A DNA stretch of 64,000 bases from Candidatus Poribacteria bacterium (GCA_022819945.1 JAJEGI010000044.1:1-64000), one strand, 5' to 3'; numbered from the stretch's first letter, positions 9,204-18,206 are shown. Translations and numbers: made by a program. Notes: a model not told the origin generated them from the sequence alone.

Positions 9204-9655
9204 GGTTTGAGATCGTTGGGTTTTAGAAGTCCAAAAACGACTCGGACATCTGTACCACCATCCGCATTGGGTTGCATCTCATAAGTATCCGCGAGCGATT
9301 TTGCAATGAAGATACCGTGTCCGCTCTCGCTGCACGGGGAACGCTTCGCTTCAATTTCTGAGAGCCTTTCATGCGTTAGCCAGTTTTTTTCGCCGGTATG
9401 CCTCGAACCCGTATCCCTGACTAAAATTTCAAGCGAGTGCGTGTTAATCCGGATTCGTAATTTAACGCCGACCGTAGCATCAACCGAGCCGTGACGTACG
9501 GCGTTGCTGCAGATTTCATCAAGCACAAGTTGGATGTCCGCCACACGTTTTCTGGAGAATCCGAGGCTTTGTGCGAGGTTTCCAATAAATGCCCGAGTGG
9601 GTTCTATGTAGAAGGCGGCACTCGGAATTTTAAGTTTAATGTCTGATTTTGCCAT
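9200..9655 (-). CDS. Anti-sigma factor serine kinase (RsbW/HATPase_c_2)
   Basis: This 151-residue protein is a GHKL ATPase of the RsbW/SpoIIAB class. The N box is VLDEICSNAVRHGS, the G1-type box is VRDTGSRHTGE, and the G2-type box is SGHGIFIAKSLAD. Such proteins bind a sigma factor or another target and release it when an unphosphorylated STAS protein competes; they inactivate the STAS protein by phosphorylating its Ser. The gene follows the STAS gene by 20 bp on the same strand (rsbV-rsbW order). It converges on the PP2C regulator, the two stop codons overlapping at 9200-9203. No sigma factor gene adjoins it, so its target is unknown. Confidence 0.93.
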   Translation of the reverse strand: MAKSDIKLKIPSAAFYIEPTRAFIGNLAQSLGFSRKRVADIQLVLDEICSNAVRHGSVDATVGVKLRIRINTHSLEILVRDTGSRHTGEKNWLTHERLSEIEAKRSPCSESGHGIFIAKSLADTYEMQPNADGGTDVRVVFGLLKPNDLKP

Positions 9656-9675
9656 ATCCTCAAATTTGATTCGTG

Positions 9676-10020
9676 TTAAAATGCAGCAAGGGCACTGTTT
9701 TCTGACTCATAAATTTCAACGACACTGGAAGCACCGATCAGATTGAAAGTGCGCGTCAGATTGTCCTCAAGCGCGCAAATCTTAAGGTCACCACCGCTTT
9801 GGCGAAGCCTTTTGGCAACACCTACAAGGGCACCAACAGCGGTACTGTTGATATGGCTTACCTCACTGAGGTTGACAACAACTCTCTCCACCTTCTCTGC
9901 TAAAAGGTCCTCAAGTGCCTTCCGTAAATCAGATGCTGCGTAACTACTCAAGTCTGTTTTTATCTCAAGAATTTTGATCCCAGACTCTTCTCGGAGCTTC
10001 ATTAATTTTGTCGAATCCAT
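9676..10020 (-). CDS. STAS-domain antagonist paired with RsbW-like kinase
   Basis: This 114-residue STAS protein has its phosphoacceptor region as HINSTAVGAL, with Asn in place of the usual Asp before the Ser/Thr pair, unlike the three other STAS proteins here (DSS). I chose the ATG at 10020 because GAGAGG lies about eight bases upstream; an in-frame extension to 10131 would cross the predicted promoter. It comes first in a two-gene operon with the anti-sigma kinase. It is the most likely direct partner of that kinase, as in rsbV-rsbW pairs. Confidence 0.92.
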   Translation of the reverse strand: MDSTKLMKLREESGIKILEIKTDLSSYAASDLRKALEDLLAEKVERVVVNLSEVSHINSTAVGALVGVAKRLRQSGGDLKICALEDNLTRTFNLIGASSVVEIYESENSALAAF

Positions 10021-10072
10021 AGGAATTACCTCTCGTAGATTGAAGTTACTTACGATACTGGGAACCTTTTTA

Positions 10073-10101
10073 ATTTTATCCCAGATTAATAAAAAAGTCA
10101 A
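10073..10101 (-). promoter_or_regulatory. Predicted promoter for the STAS/anti-sigma operon
   Basis: Read on the minus strand, TTGACT (complement of 10096-10101) and TAAAAT (complement of 10073-10078) are separated by 17 bp. They lie about 53 bp upstream of the STAS start codon at 10020. The sequence is a housekeeping-type promoter rather than an alternative-sigma one. Confidence 0.65.
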
Positions 10102-10271
10102 ACGAAATTCTTCGATCTTCGGTTGGTTCACATGGTAAGATAGCAGAATCCAAAAAATAAATCAAGAAGGAAATAGGTTTTTTAAAGGTGATAATTCAGG
10201 GTAAATTAAGGAAATTTTGCGCGATAGGCAGTCTGTTGAAACGTTAAATTGCACCGATAGAAAAATTCTTG

Positions 10272-10300
10272 TTGCTTTTCTTGTACATTTATGATATACT
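10272..10300 (+). promoter_or_regulatory. Predicted promoter for rpsA
   Basis: TTGCTT at 10272-10277 and TATACT at 10295-10300 are separated by 17 bp. Transcription would start near 10307, giving a leader of about 93 nt before the rpsA start codon. Confidence 0.6.
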
Positions 10301-10306
10301 ATTGCG

Positions 10307-10399
10307 TAACCGATTTGAAAGTGTTCAAAGCACTTTGAATATAAGGAGGAACTGGCGGATTAACGCGGTCACGCGTTTTTAAATGGACCAGGTATCTTA
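10307..10399 (+). promoter_or_regulatory. Structured rpsA leader with displaced Shine-Dalgarno
   Basis: The leader has two hairpins: AAAGTG/CACTTT at 10318-10336 and AACGCG/CGCGTT at 10362-10377, the second followed by a short T run. A strong AAGGAGGA lies at 10343-10350, 50 nt before the rpsA ATG, and nothing similar lies close to the start. A five-codon ORF (ATG at 10383, peptide MDQVS) ends in TAATG, overlapping the rpsA start. In E. coli the rpsA translation start also lacks a good Shine-Dalgarno, depends on leader hairpins, and is repressed by S1 itself. The same logic is plausible here but unproven. Confidence 0.5.
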
Positions 10400-12835
10400 A
10401 TGAACAACGAACAGGCAAATATAAATGCGTCCACTGTTGATGTGGAAGAAGAAAAACACACAGCTGAGGGATCAGCTGAGGTGAATCAGGAAGTAGTGAG
10501 CGAAACAGAGGCTCCCGAAGCTGTGGAAGCAGCTTCAACAACAGACGCAGATGTTGAGGAGCAAGAAGAAGGCACGAGTAGTGAAGTGGAAGTGGCTGCT
10601 GGCGATACGGATCCTGAGCAAGTTGATGAGACGAATCCGGAAGAGACAGTAGAAACGGCTGCTAACGATGCTGATTCTGAGGAAGCGGCAGCATCTACCG
10701 ATGAGACCGCGCCTGAAGAAATAGCAGAAGTTGCTGCTGAAACTGATACTGAAGAGGCGGCAGCATCTACCGATGAGACCGCGTCTGAAGAAATAGCAGA
10801 AGTTGCTGCTGAAACTGATACTGAAGAGGCGGCAGCACCTACCGATGAGACCGCGTCTGAGGAAACTGTTGATGCGGCGGAAGAGCCATCGGAGGCAATG
10901 AGTCCCGAATCTCTTGAGGAAGCGTATGATAACTCAATAAAGGCATTTACTGACGGAGAGATTGTTAAAGGGGTTGTCGTAGACGTCAATCGTGATGAGG
11001 TAATGATTGATATCGGCTTTAAGTCGGAAGGCTATATCCCCGCATCGGAATTCGAGCCTGGGCAAGAGGGTTTGCCCGCTGTACAAGCGGGTGATGAAAT
11101 TGATGTCTATATCGTGCGGCGTGAAGACTCCGAAGGACAAATAGTCCTTTCAAAGAAGATTGCCGATCAGACACTCATTTGGGACGAGATCGCGACTGCA
11201 CATGAAAACGGTACCCCTGTGCAGGGGCGTATTACTGAACGGATTAAGGGCGGACTACGCGTAAGCGTTGGATCCCTGCGAGGCTTCTTACCGGCTTCAC
11301 AAGTTGAGTTGCGTCCTATCCAGAACCTCGAACAGTATGTCGGACAGACGCTTGATATGAAGGTTATCAGCCTGAGCAAGCGGCGACATAACATCGTCCT
11401 ATCCCGCCGTGCTTGGTTGGAAGCTGAGCTTGTCCAAAAACGGGCGGAAATTCTCAACACACTTGAAGTCGGTCAACATATCACAGGTGTGGTGAAAAAT
11501 ATTACCGCTTTTGGTGCCTTTGTTGATCTTGGCGGCGTTGATGGTTTGCTCCATAAGACAGATATGGCATGGAAACGTATCCATCATCCATCTGAAGTTG
11601 TCTCAGTCGGTAAGGAGATTGAAGTCCAAGTTATTGGTATCGGTCAAGAAAACGAGAAAATTTCGTTGGGTTTGAAGCAGATGACCCCTGATCCATGGGC
11701 CAACATTGAGGATAAATACCCGGTGGGTTCTACAGTTCGGGGAGTTGTTGTCAACATTGTGAACTACGGCGCATTCTTACAGTTGGAAGAGGGCGTTGAA
11801 GGTCTGATTCATGTCTCTGAGATGGCGTGGACACGTCGAAATGTCGCACCTTCACGGATCGTCAATAAGGGTGATGAGATTGAAGCGGTGGTGCTTGAAA
11901 TCTCAAGGGAAGACAAACGCATTTCACTTGGACTCAAGCAGCTGCAACAGAATCCTTGGGAACTCTTAGAACAAAGATCGCCTGTCGGTAGCAAGATCAC
12001 AGGTCGTATCCGCAACTTGACGAGTTTTGGCGCGTTTGTTGAAATTGAGCCCGGAATTGATGGGTTAATTCATACTTCTGACCTCTCGTGGACGAAACGC
12101 GGTGCCGCCGCGAATGAAGCACTTAAGGAAGGCAGCGAGATTGAGGTCGTTGTCCTACAGATTGATGCGGCTGAACGCCGGGTCTCGTTAGGACTCAAAC
12201 AGACGCAACCGGATCCGTGGGAAGAAGTACCCGAGAAGTATAAGGTCGGTTCTGTTGTCCGTGGCACGGTCGTCAATCTCACGAGTTTTGGGGCGTTCAC
12301 TAAACTTGAAGAAGGCATTGAAGGCTTAATTCACATCTCCGAACTTGCTGATCGGCGCATTGAAAAGCCGGAGGAGATTGTTTCCGTAGGGGACGAGTTG
12401 GACTTAAAAGTCATCAACCTGTCGCCGAAAGATCGGCGTATCGGACTGAGTTTGAAAGCGCTTCTTGCCGAGCAAGAACGCGCCGCCGCACCTGAAGAAG
12501 AAGAAAAACCCTCCAGAGCGCGGCCTGAACGTCCATCTCGCTCACGGCGAGAACGGGAATCACGACGACAGTTGCAGACAGAAGAGACTGTTACCACATT
12601 GGGTGCCTTGCTTAAAGAGGAAATGGGTAAGTCAAACGCTGGAAGTGCTGAAAGCGTTGAGAGTCCTGAGAGCGTCGAAAACGTTGAGATTGTTGAAGAG
12701 GCTGAGAACGTTGAAAGCCCTGAGAGCGTTGAAATTGTTGAAAGTGGCGAGGGTGAGAATGCTGAGGGCGTCGAGGATGCTGATAATTCCGAAAGTCCGG
12801 AAAATCCTGAGAACCCGGAAGACTCCGAAAATTAG
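10400..12835 (+). CDS. rpsA: 30S ribosomal protein S1 with long acidic tails
   Basis: This 811-residue protein has six S1 RNA-binding domains starting at about residues 186, 271, 358, 443, 530 and 617, the last four spaced about 87 residues apart. Typical S1 motifs are FGAFVDLGGVDGLLH and KRISLGLKQ. S1 helps ribosomes bind mRNA leaders. Bacterial S1 is usually about 550-600 residues; the excess here is an N-terminal extension of about 165 residues made of Glu, Ala, Thr and Ser, partly a 24-residue tandem repeat, and a C-terminal tail with an Arg/Ser patch followed by acidic ESPE/ENVE repeats. Both tails should be disordered. The first S1 domain follows MSPESLEEAYDNSIKAF, which resembles the native start of other S1 proteins, so the N-terminal part looks like a lineage-specific addition. 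Confidence 0.93.
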   Translation: MNNEQANINASTVDVEEEKHTAEGSAEVNQEVVSETEAPEAVEAASTTDADVEEQEEGTSSEVEVAAGDTDPEQVDETNPEETVETAANDADSEEAAASTDETAPEEIAEVAAETDTEEAAASTDETASEEIAEVAAETDTEEAAAPTDETASEETVDAAEEPSEAMSPESLEEAYDNSIKAFTDGEIVKGVVVDVNRDEVMIDIGFKSEGYIPASEFEPGQEGLPAVQAGDEIDVYIVRREDSEGQIVLSKKIADQTLIWDEIATAHENGTPVQGRITERIKGGLRVSVGSLRGFLPASQVELRPIQNLEQYVGQTLDMKVISLSKRRHNIVLSRRAWLEAELVQKRAEILNTLEVGQHITGVVKNITAFGAFVDLGGVDGLLHKTDMAWKRIHHPSEVVSVGKEIEVQVIGIGQENEKISLGLKQMTPDPWANIEDKYPVGSTVRGVVVNIVNYGAFLQLEEGVEGLIHVSEMAWTRRNVAPSRIVNKGDEIEAVVLEISREDKRISLGLKQLQQNPWELLEQRSPVGSKITGRIRNLTSFGAFVEIEPGIDGLIHTSDLSWTKRGAAANEALKEGSEIEVVVLQIDAAERRVSLGLKQTQPDPWEEVPEKYKVGSVVRGTVVNLTSFGAFTKLEEGIEGLIHISELADRRIEKPEEIVSVGDELDLKVINLSPKDRRIGLSLKALLAEQERAAAPEEEEKPSRARPERPSRSRRERESRRQLQTEETVTTLGALLKEEMGKSNAGSAESVESPESVENVEIVEEAENVESPESVEIVESGEGENAEGVEDADNSESPENPENPEDSEN
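10685..10861 (+). repeat. 72-bp tandem repeats in the acidic N-terminus of rpsA
   Basis: Units begin at 10685, 10757 and 10829, the third truncated after about 33 bp. They differ at only a few bases and encode 24-residue acidic units. The number of copies may vary between strains. Confidence 0.85.
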
Positions 12836-12885
12836 CAGTCTCACTTCTTGATCTCAGAACCATGCTTGTGTTATTGCAACTGTAC

Positions 12886-12907
12886 GGGTGGGTACATGTA
12901 CCCACCC
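12886..12907. promoter_or_regulatory. 22-bp perfect palindrome between rpsA and metK
   Basis: GGGTGGGTACA is followed directly by its exact reverse complement. It lies 50 bp after the rpsA stop and 90 bp before the metK start. It could be an rpsA transcription-end hairpin (though no T run follows) or an operator for metK. Confidence 0.55.
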
Positions 12908-12996
12908 ATTGTCTCGTGGGCAAAGCCTTGAAAAGCCGCGGAGACGCTGGCCTATAAACAGGGCAGGAATAGATACGTAGAGTAGGAGAGGCGGAA

Positions 12997-14121
12997 TTGA
13001 GCAAGAATTTTCTGTTTACGTCCGAATCTGTCACTGAAGGACACCCGGACAAAATTGCGGATCAAATCTCGGATGCAGTCCTTGATACCATATTCACAAC
13101 GGACCCTATGGGTAGAGTCGCCTGTGAAACCTTGGTCACAACCGGACTTGCTGTTATTACTGGGGAGATTACGACTACCGCAAACTATGATGCGCAACAG
13201 ATCGCACGAAAAGTACTTACCGATATTGGGTACACCGATATTGAATACGGTTTTGATGCCGAGCGAAGTGCTGTATTGAGTATCATTGACAAGCAGTCTC
13301 CTGATATTGCAATGGGGGTGAACCCCGGCGGTGCTGGAGACCAAGGGTTAATGTTTGGATATGCGTGCACCGAAACCCCAGAATTGATGCCAATGCCGAT
13401 TACCCTTGCCCATCAATTGACACGGCGGTTGGCTAAAGTTCGTAAAGATGGGACCCTCCCCTTTATCCGACCCGATGGAAAATCTCAGGTAACCGTTGAA
13501 TATGTTGACAACAAACCGAAAGCAGTGACCACAGTTGTGATCTCTTCGCAGCACGATCCCGATGTTGCGGATACCGAATTGCGTGAAGCAATTATTGAAG
13601 AGATCATTAAAAAGATCATTCCTGAAAATCTCCAGAGTCCAGACATTAAATATCATATCAATCCGACTGGACGCTTTGTAACTGGTGGACCGCAAGGGGA
13701 TGCCGGGCTAACAGGTCGAAAAATTATTGTTGATACATACGGAGGTATGGGACGGCACGGCGGCGGGGCACTCTCAGGAAAAGATCCAACCAAAGTAGAC
13801 AGAAGTGCTACCTATGCGGCACGTCATGTCGCCAAAAACCTCGTTGCCGCTGGACTCGCAGAACGGTGCGAAATTCAAATCTCTTATGCAATTGGTAGAA
13901 GTGACCCCATTTCTGTTATGGTAGACACCTTTGGCACTGGTGATGAAGAAGCACTCACGCAGCTTGTCAACGCGCACTTCGATTTAACCCCAGTCGGTAT
14001 AATTGAACGCCTGAAATTACGTCAGCCTATCTATCAAAATACTGCTGCGTATGGACATTTTGGACGCGAAGAACCCGGTTTTACTTGGGAAGAGACCGAT
14101 TACGTCGAAAAACTCCGGTAG
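12997..14121 (+). CDS. metK: S-adenosylmethionine synthase
   Basis: This 374-residue enzyme makes S-adenosylmethionine from methionine and ATP, releasing phosphate and diphosphate; it is a cytoplasmic tetramer. Family motifs are plain: [20 protein letters not shown] at the N-terminus (His and Asp of the active site), [13 protein letters not shown] in the middle, and the P-loop-like [20 protein letters not shown]. The start is TTG at 12997, with AGGAGAG seven bases upstream; no ATG or GTG fits the conserved N-terminus. Its length is normal for the family. The next genes (ahcY, a small membrane protein and a PfkB-type kinase) make a SAM-cycle cluster. Confidence 0.97.
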   Translation: MSKNFLFTSESVTEGHPDKIADQISDAVLDTIFTTDPMGRVACETLVTTGLAVITGEITTTANYDAQQIARKVLTDIGYTDIEYGFDAERSAVLSIIDKQSPDIAMGVNPGGAGDQGLMFGYACTETPELMPMPITLAHQLTRRLAKVRKDGTLPFIRPDGKSQVTVEYVDNKPKAVTTVVISSQHDPDVADTELREAIIEEIIKKIIPENLQSPDIKYHINPTGRFVTGGPQGDAGLTGRKIIVDTYGGMGRHGGGALSGKDPTKVDRSATYAARHVAKNLVAAGLAERCEIQISYAIGRSDPISVMVDTFGTGDEEALTQLVNAHFDLTPVGIIERLKLRQPIYQNTAAYGHFGREEPGFTWEETDYVEKLR

Positions 14122-14162
14122 AATGGATTTCTTCAAGGCTACCGGCACACAGAAGGAAATTA

Positions 14163-15425
14163 ATGAACTACGATATTAAAACAACAGAACTCGCATCAAA
14201 TGGTAAACAACGGATTGATTGGGCAAATCGATTCATGCCCGTTTTAGATTCTATCCGTGAGCGATTCCAAAATGAACGTCCTTTAGAAGGGGTGAGAGTC
14301 GCCGCATGTCTGCACGTCACAACTGAAACTGCGAACTTGATGAAGACCCTGAAAGCAGGCGGGGCTGAAGCCGTTGTCTGTGCATCGAACCCGCTCAGTA
14401 CACAAGACGATGTCGCAGCATCTCTTGTTGTTGACGAAGAGATCGGCGTTTTTGCTATTAATGGAGAAGATACGGAAACCTATTACAAACACATTGATGC
14501 AACGCTTGATTTACAACCTACGATCACTATGGATGACGGTGCCGACCTCGTTTCCAGACTGCATTCTGAAGAGACAAACCCGGCTTTAGTGGAGCAAGTC
14601 GTTGCCGGAACAGAAGAGACAACGACGGGGGTCATCCGACTCAAAAGCATGGCAAATGAAGGCGTGCTGAAATACCCGATTATCGCTGTGAACGACGCGC
14701 AGACGAAGCATTTTTTTGATAACCGATACGGCACTGGGCAAAGCACACTGGACGGTATCATCAGGGCAACTAACTTGTTAATTGCTGGAACAACGGTTGC
14801 CGTTGCCGGTTATGGATGGTGCGGGAGAGGGGTCGCAAGTCGCGCACGCGGTTTAGGCGCGAACGTTATCGTAACCGAGGTTACCGCTTTGAGAGCGTTG
14901 GAAGCGGTCATGGATGGATTTCGTGTGATGCCGATGCAAAAAGCGGTTCAGGAAGCTGACCTTATTATAACCCTTACAGGCGATATTCATGTCTTGCGTA
15001 AGGAACATTTTGAAGCGATGAAGGATGGCGCGATTATCGCGAATTCCGGTCATTTCAACGTCGAGATTGATATTCCCGCGCTTGAGGAATTGAGCGTTGA
15101 TACGGGGAGTGCACGTCCCTATGTAGATGTATATACCCTTGAAGATGGTAAGAAACTCTACCTTGTCGGTGAAGGTCGGTTGGTCAATCTCGCCGCTGCC
15201 GAAGGGCATCCGGCGAGTGTTATGGATATGAGTTTTGCCAATCAGGCACTATCTCTTGAATATATCGCTAAGAATGGTGAGCAGCTTGAAAATCGGGTGT
15301 ATGATGTTCCTGAATCCATTGACGAGACTGTGGCACAACTGAAACTCGAAGCGTTTGGCGTTGAAATCGACACACTCACCGCAGAGCAGGAGAAATACCT
15401 CAACTCGTGGGAGATGGGAACGTAA
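14163..15425 (+). CDS. ahcY: Adenosylhomocysteinase (S-adenosylhomocysteine hydrolase)
   Basis: This 420-residue NAD-dependent enzyme reversibly hydrolyses S-adenosylhomocysteine, the product of methyl transfer, to adenosine and homocysteine. Evidence includes [16 protein letters not shown], the region around ETTTGVIRL, the Rossmann motif [18 protein letters not shown] and the C-terminal [19 protein letters not shown]. The ATG at 14163 has AAGGAAAT upstream and fits the short type of the enzyme. It follows metK by 41 bp and is surely co-transcribed, so SAM made by MetK can be recycled after methylation. Confidence 0.97.
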   Translation: MNYDIKTTELASNGKQRIDWANRFMPVLDSIRERFQNERPLEGVRVAACLHVTTETANLMKTLKAGGAEAVVCASNPLSTQDDVAASLVVDEEIGVFAINGEDTETYYKHIDATLDLQPTITMDDGADLVSRLHSEETNPALVEQVVAGTEETTTGVIRLKSMANEGVLKYPIIAVNDAQTKHFFDNRYGTGQSTLDGIIRATNLLIAGTTVAVAGYGWCGRGVASRARGLGANVIVTEVTALRALEAVMDGFRVMPMQKAVQEADLIITLTGDIHVLRKEHFEAMKDGAIIANSGHFNVEIDIPALEELSVDTGSARPYVDVYTLEDGKKLYLVGEGRLVNLAAAEGHPASVMDMSFANQALSLEYIAKNGEQLENRVYDVPESIDETVAQLKLEAFGVEIDTLTAEQEKYLNSWEMGT

Positions 15426-15488
15426 CGCCGTTTTTCTTTCAACTATTCCGTGGACTGTTTTGGGTGTTGCCTGTTGTGAGGGATGCTT

Positions 15489-15719
15489 ATGAAGAAATCA
15501 GAAATTTTGGAAGGTGTGATCATACTGCTGTCGGCAGTGTTATTGCTACTGATATGGGCAGCATCTTCTCAGGCAATACTATTCCCGCCGACATTGGTAA
15601 GAGTGCTGAGTTTTTTGCAGTATCCATTGGTCATCGTACTCAGTGTGATTTTCATTCGCAGACTGCGGCGGGTTATCCGCGCATTCCGGGAAAACAAAAA
15701 TAGACCGGGGCCTTTCTAA
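15489..15719 (+). CDS. Small two-helix membrane protein
   Basis: This product of about 76 residues has two hydrophobic helices (ILEGVIILLSAVLLLLIWAA and LVRVLSFLQYPLVIVLSVIFI, roughly) and a basic C-terminus rich in Arg and Lys, so its tail should lie in the cytoplasm. An alternative ATG lies two codons upstream at 15483; GAGGG fits either. It sits between ahcY and the PfkB-type kinase on the same strand. I do not recognise a family. Confidence 0.6.
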   Translation: MKKSEILEGVIILLSAVLLLLIWAASSQAILFPPTLVRVLSFLQYPLVIVLSVIFIRRLRRVIRAFRENKNRPGPF

Positions 15720-15771
15720 TCTTAAACGGAATAGGGTTTACTCAGTATATTTGAAAGATAGGTTTTAGCGT

Positions 15772-16680
15772 ATGGGAGTTTTGGTCGTTGGAACGGTTAC
15801 TTTAGACACAGTAGAAACCCCAAGCAAACGGGTTGAGGATGTCCTTGGCGGTTCTGGTGTCTATGCTGCTGTCGCCGCAAGTTTTTTTGGGAACACTACT
15901 GTTCAACTTGTTGGTGTTGTCGGTGCTGATTTTCCGCATGCGTACACGAACTTCCTCCAAACGCGCGGCATTGATCTCCAAGGATTGGAGCGGGTTGAAG
16001 ATGGCAAATCGTTTCGATGGGGCGGTCGTTATGCTGAAGATTTCAATGTACGCGACACCCTCTTCACTGAACTAAATGTTATTGAGAATTTTCAACCCGT
16101 TTTGCCCGAAGCTTACAAAAATGCTTCCTATCTTTTTTTGGCGAATAACTCACCGGTGTTGCAGCTGAGTATCATTGAACAGGCGACAAATCCGAAACTG
16201 ATCGTCTGTGATACGATGGATTTTTGGATTAACGAAGAACGAGAGGCGTTAGAGGCACTCTTAGCACGTGTGGATGTCCTGATCTTAAATGATAGTGAAG
16301 CGCGACTATTGACGGGAGATGCTAACTTGGTGCGCGCTGCAGAAACGATTCTGCGTTATGGACCAACACGGGTTATCGTCAAAAAAGGTGAACACGGTGC
16401 AATAAGTATCACCGAATCATCCTACTTCAACGCTCCGGCGTATCCGCTCACGCAAGTAACCGATCCGACAGGTGCCGGCGATAGTTTTGCGGGTGGGATG
16501 ATGGGATACCTTGCTTCTGTTGGAGATATATCGGAGGCAGCAATACGGAGTGCTATGGTATATGGCGCGGTTGTCGCCTCTTTTAACATCGAAGATTTTA
16601 GCGTCGAGCGGCAAAAGCGTGTGGCGTTTTCCGAAATTTCATCAAGGTATTGCGAACTTCAGGAAGCCGCCCGTTTTTAA
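15772..16680 (+). CDS. PfkB-family kinase, possibly adenosine kinase
   Basis: This 302-residue kinase has the N-terminal glycine motif LGGSGVYAAVAASFFG and the C-terminal signature DPTGAGDSFAGGMMGYLA, with the catalytic Asp in GAGD. Members phosphorylate sugars or nucleosides using ATP. The substrate cannot be read from the motifs. Its place after metK and ahcY suggests adenosine kinase, which would clear the adenosine released by AhcY and pull that reversible reaction forward; that is inferred from context. Its stop overlaps the stop region of the convergent lpdA gene by 4 bp. Confidence 0.85.
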   Translation: MGVLVVGTVTLDTVETPSKRVEDVLGGSGVYAAVAASFFGNTTVQLVGVVGADFPHAYTNFLQTRGIDLQGLERVEDGKSFRWGGRYAEDFNVRDTLFTELNVIENFQPVLPEAYKNASYLFLANNSPVLQLSIIEQATNPKLIVCDTMDFWINEEREALEALLARVDVLILNDSEARLLTGDANLVRAAETILRYGPTRVIVKKGEHGAISITESSYFNAPAYPLTQVTDPTGAGDSFAGGMMGYLASVGDISEAAIRSAMVYGAVVASFNIEDFSVERQKRVAFSEISSRYCELQEAARF

Positions 16681-18065
16681 TGTAGACTGTGAATCGCTCT
16701 GTCGTACGCCGCTTCAGCAGATTCCATAACCATTTCTGAGAGGGTCGGATGCGCGTGAACCGTGTGTGCTATATCTGCTGCAGATGCGCCGAGACGCACC
16801 GCGACCGCGGCTTCATGGATAAGGTTTGATGCCTGCGCGCCGACGATATGAACGCCAAGAATGTCCCCGCTGTCGGCATCCGAAACGGTCTTAACAAATC
16901 CATCCGTTTCACGTAATCCTAATGCTTTCCCGTTTGCAGCGTAAGGGAACCGTCCTACTTTCACCTCGTAACCTTCATCTGTCGCCTCTTTTTCTGTCAT
17001 GCCGACATGCCCGATTTCAGGCAAGGTGAAAACACACCACGGGATCACTTGGTAATCCATCTGAGCATGGGTACCGAGACAGTTTTGTGCCGCAACCTTT
17101 CCTTCTGCCGATGCGACGTGTGCCAACAGATACCGACTGGCGACATCCCCAACGGCATAGATACCTGGAACATTCGTCTGCATCTGTGTATCCACAACGA
17201 TTTTTCCGCCCTCTGTGCGAACACCAACCTTTTCTAACCCGATGTTCTCAGTGTTGTAACGCCTCCCGATTGAGACGAGCATTTTTTCTGCTGTGATCTC
17301 TTCACCGGATTCAAGTACTGCTGTGACATCCGTATCCGATTTTTTAACGTGTGTAAGTTTGGCACCCGTATGGATAGTGATACCCTTTCGCTTCATGAAA
17401 AGTTGGATATGACGGATCACTTGCACGTCCTCAGTCGCCAAAATTGTGGGAAGGAGTTCCAACACAGTCACTTGACAACCGAGCGCGTTGAAGATTGAGG
17501 CAAATTCACACCCGGAAACCCCACCCCCGACAATCAACAAACTTGCGGGGAGTTCTGTGAGGTTGAGGATACCTGTCGTCGTCAAGACTTGGGTCTCATC
17601 AATTTCAAAGACAGGGGGTTCTGCGGGTTCGGAACCTGTGGCGATGACAACATTTTTCGCATGCAGCTGCTCAGTTGTACCGTCGGGTTTATTGATGAGA
17701 ATGGTGTTTCTATCGGTAAGCGTTGCTGTTCCGTTGAAGGTATCAACGCCGTTTGCTTTCAGCAGTTGTGCGATACCTCCCGTTAATTGCGCAATCACCG
17801 AGGTTTTGTGCGCCAATACCTGCGGGTAATCAATTGTTGCTTCACCACTGATATGCACACCGAAATCAGATGCATCTTGAACCTGCGTAGCGAGGTTAGC
17901 GACAGCAAAAAGCGTTTTCGTCGGGATACACCCTCGATTCAGGCAGGTCCCGCCCCACTCGCCTTTTTCTATGAGGCAGACGCTACCACCGAGTTGTGCC
18001 GCTTTAATAGCCGCAACATACCCACCTGGTCCCCCGCCGATAATTCCGACATCGTACGTAGACAT
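16677..18065 (-). CDS. lpdA: Dihydrolipoyl dehydrogenase
   Basis: This 462-residue flavoenzyme reoxidises dihydrolipoamide of 2-oxoacid dehydrogenase or glycine cleavage complexes with NAD. It has the FAD motif IIGGGPGGYVAAI, the redox disulfide GGTCLNRGCIPTK (Cys41 and Cys46), the NAD motif LIVGGGVSGCEFASIF, the second FAD motif GIYAVGDVA and the C-terminal HAHPTLSEMVMES with the catalytic His-Glu pair. Thr replaces the usual Ser in GCIPSK, a mild change. CAGGAG precedes the ATG. No acyltransferase or E1 genes are nearby. Confidence 0.96.
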   Translation of the reverse strand: MSTYDVGIIGGGPGGYVAAIKAAQLGGSVCLIEKGEWGGTCLNRGCIPTKTLFAVANLATQVQDASDFGVHISGEATIDYPQVLAHKTSVIAQLTGGIAQLLKANGVDTFNGTATLTDRNTILINKPDGTTEQLHAKNVVIATGSEPAEPPVFEIDETQVLTTTGILNLTELPASLLIVGGGVSGCEFASIFNALGCQVTVLELLPTILATEDVQVIRHIQLFMKRKGITIHTGAKLTHVKKSDTDVTAVLESGEEITAEKMLVSIGRRYNTENIGLEKVGVRTEGGKIVVDTQMQTNVPGIYAVGDVASRYLLAHVASAEGKVAAQNCLGTHAQMDYQVIPWCVFTLPEIGHVGMTEKEATDEGYEVKVGRFPYAANGKALGLRETDGFVKTVSDADSGDILGVHIVGAQASNLIHEAAVAVRLGASAADIAHTVHAHPTLSEMVMESAEAAYDRAIHSLH

Positions 18066-18158
18066 AACCGCTCCTGTTTTGTGAGATCAATTGAATTTTA
18101 GCACAATGACTGAAGGCTGTCAAATCCAAAGCACTCAATTTTGAGTCAATGAGACCAT

Positions 18159-18206
18159 AAAAAAGGCGATTGCGCTCCAGCATTCCGGCTGGTATCTACA
18201 ATCGCC
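18159..18206 (-). terminator. Rho-independent terminator after the sigma-like gene
   Basis: On the minus strand an 8-bp stem GGCGATTG/CAATCGCC, with a smaller inner CCAG/CTGG pairing, is followed directly by six T. It lies 46 bp after the stop of the sigma-like gene and before lpdA, so lpdA needs its own promoter. Confidence 0.85.

Larger units (their letters stand above)
10021..10399. other. Divergent intergenic region before rpsA
   Basis: This 379-bp region carries the minus-strand promoter of the STAS operon and, 170 bp away, the plus-strand rpsA promoter and leader. The AT-rich middle (about 10130-10270) holds no ORF or clear motif. Confidence 0.7.

Noticed and set aside
10352..10363. 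CTG-started leader peptide right after AAGGAGGA
   Set aside because: The spacing of one base is too short for initiation and the frame has only three codons.
10486..10989. 167-codon Ser/Ala-rich frame on the minus strand inside rpsA
   Set aside because: It mirrors the acidic repeats of the S1 N-terminus and has no independent support.
12841..12996. SAM-responsive riboswitch before metK
   Set aside because: I looked for the conserved cores of SAM and SAH riboswitches and did not find them; only the palindrome stands out.
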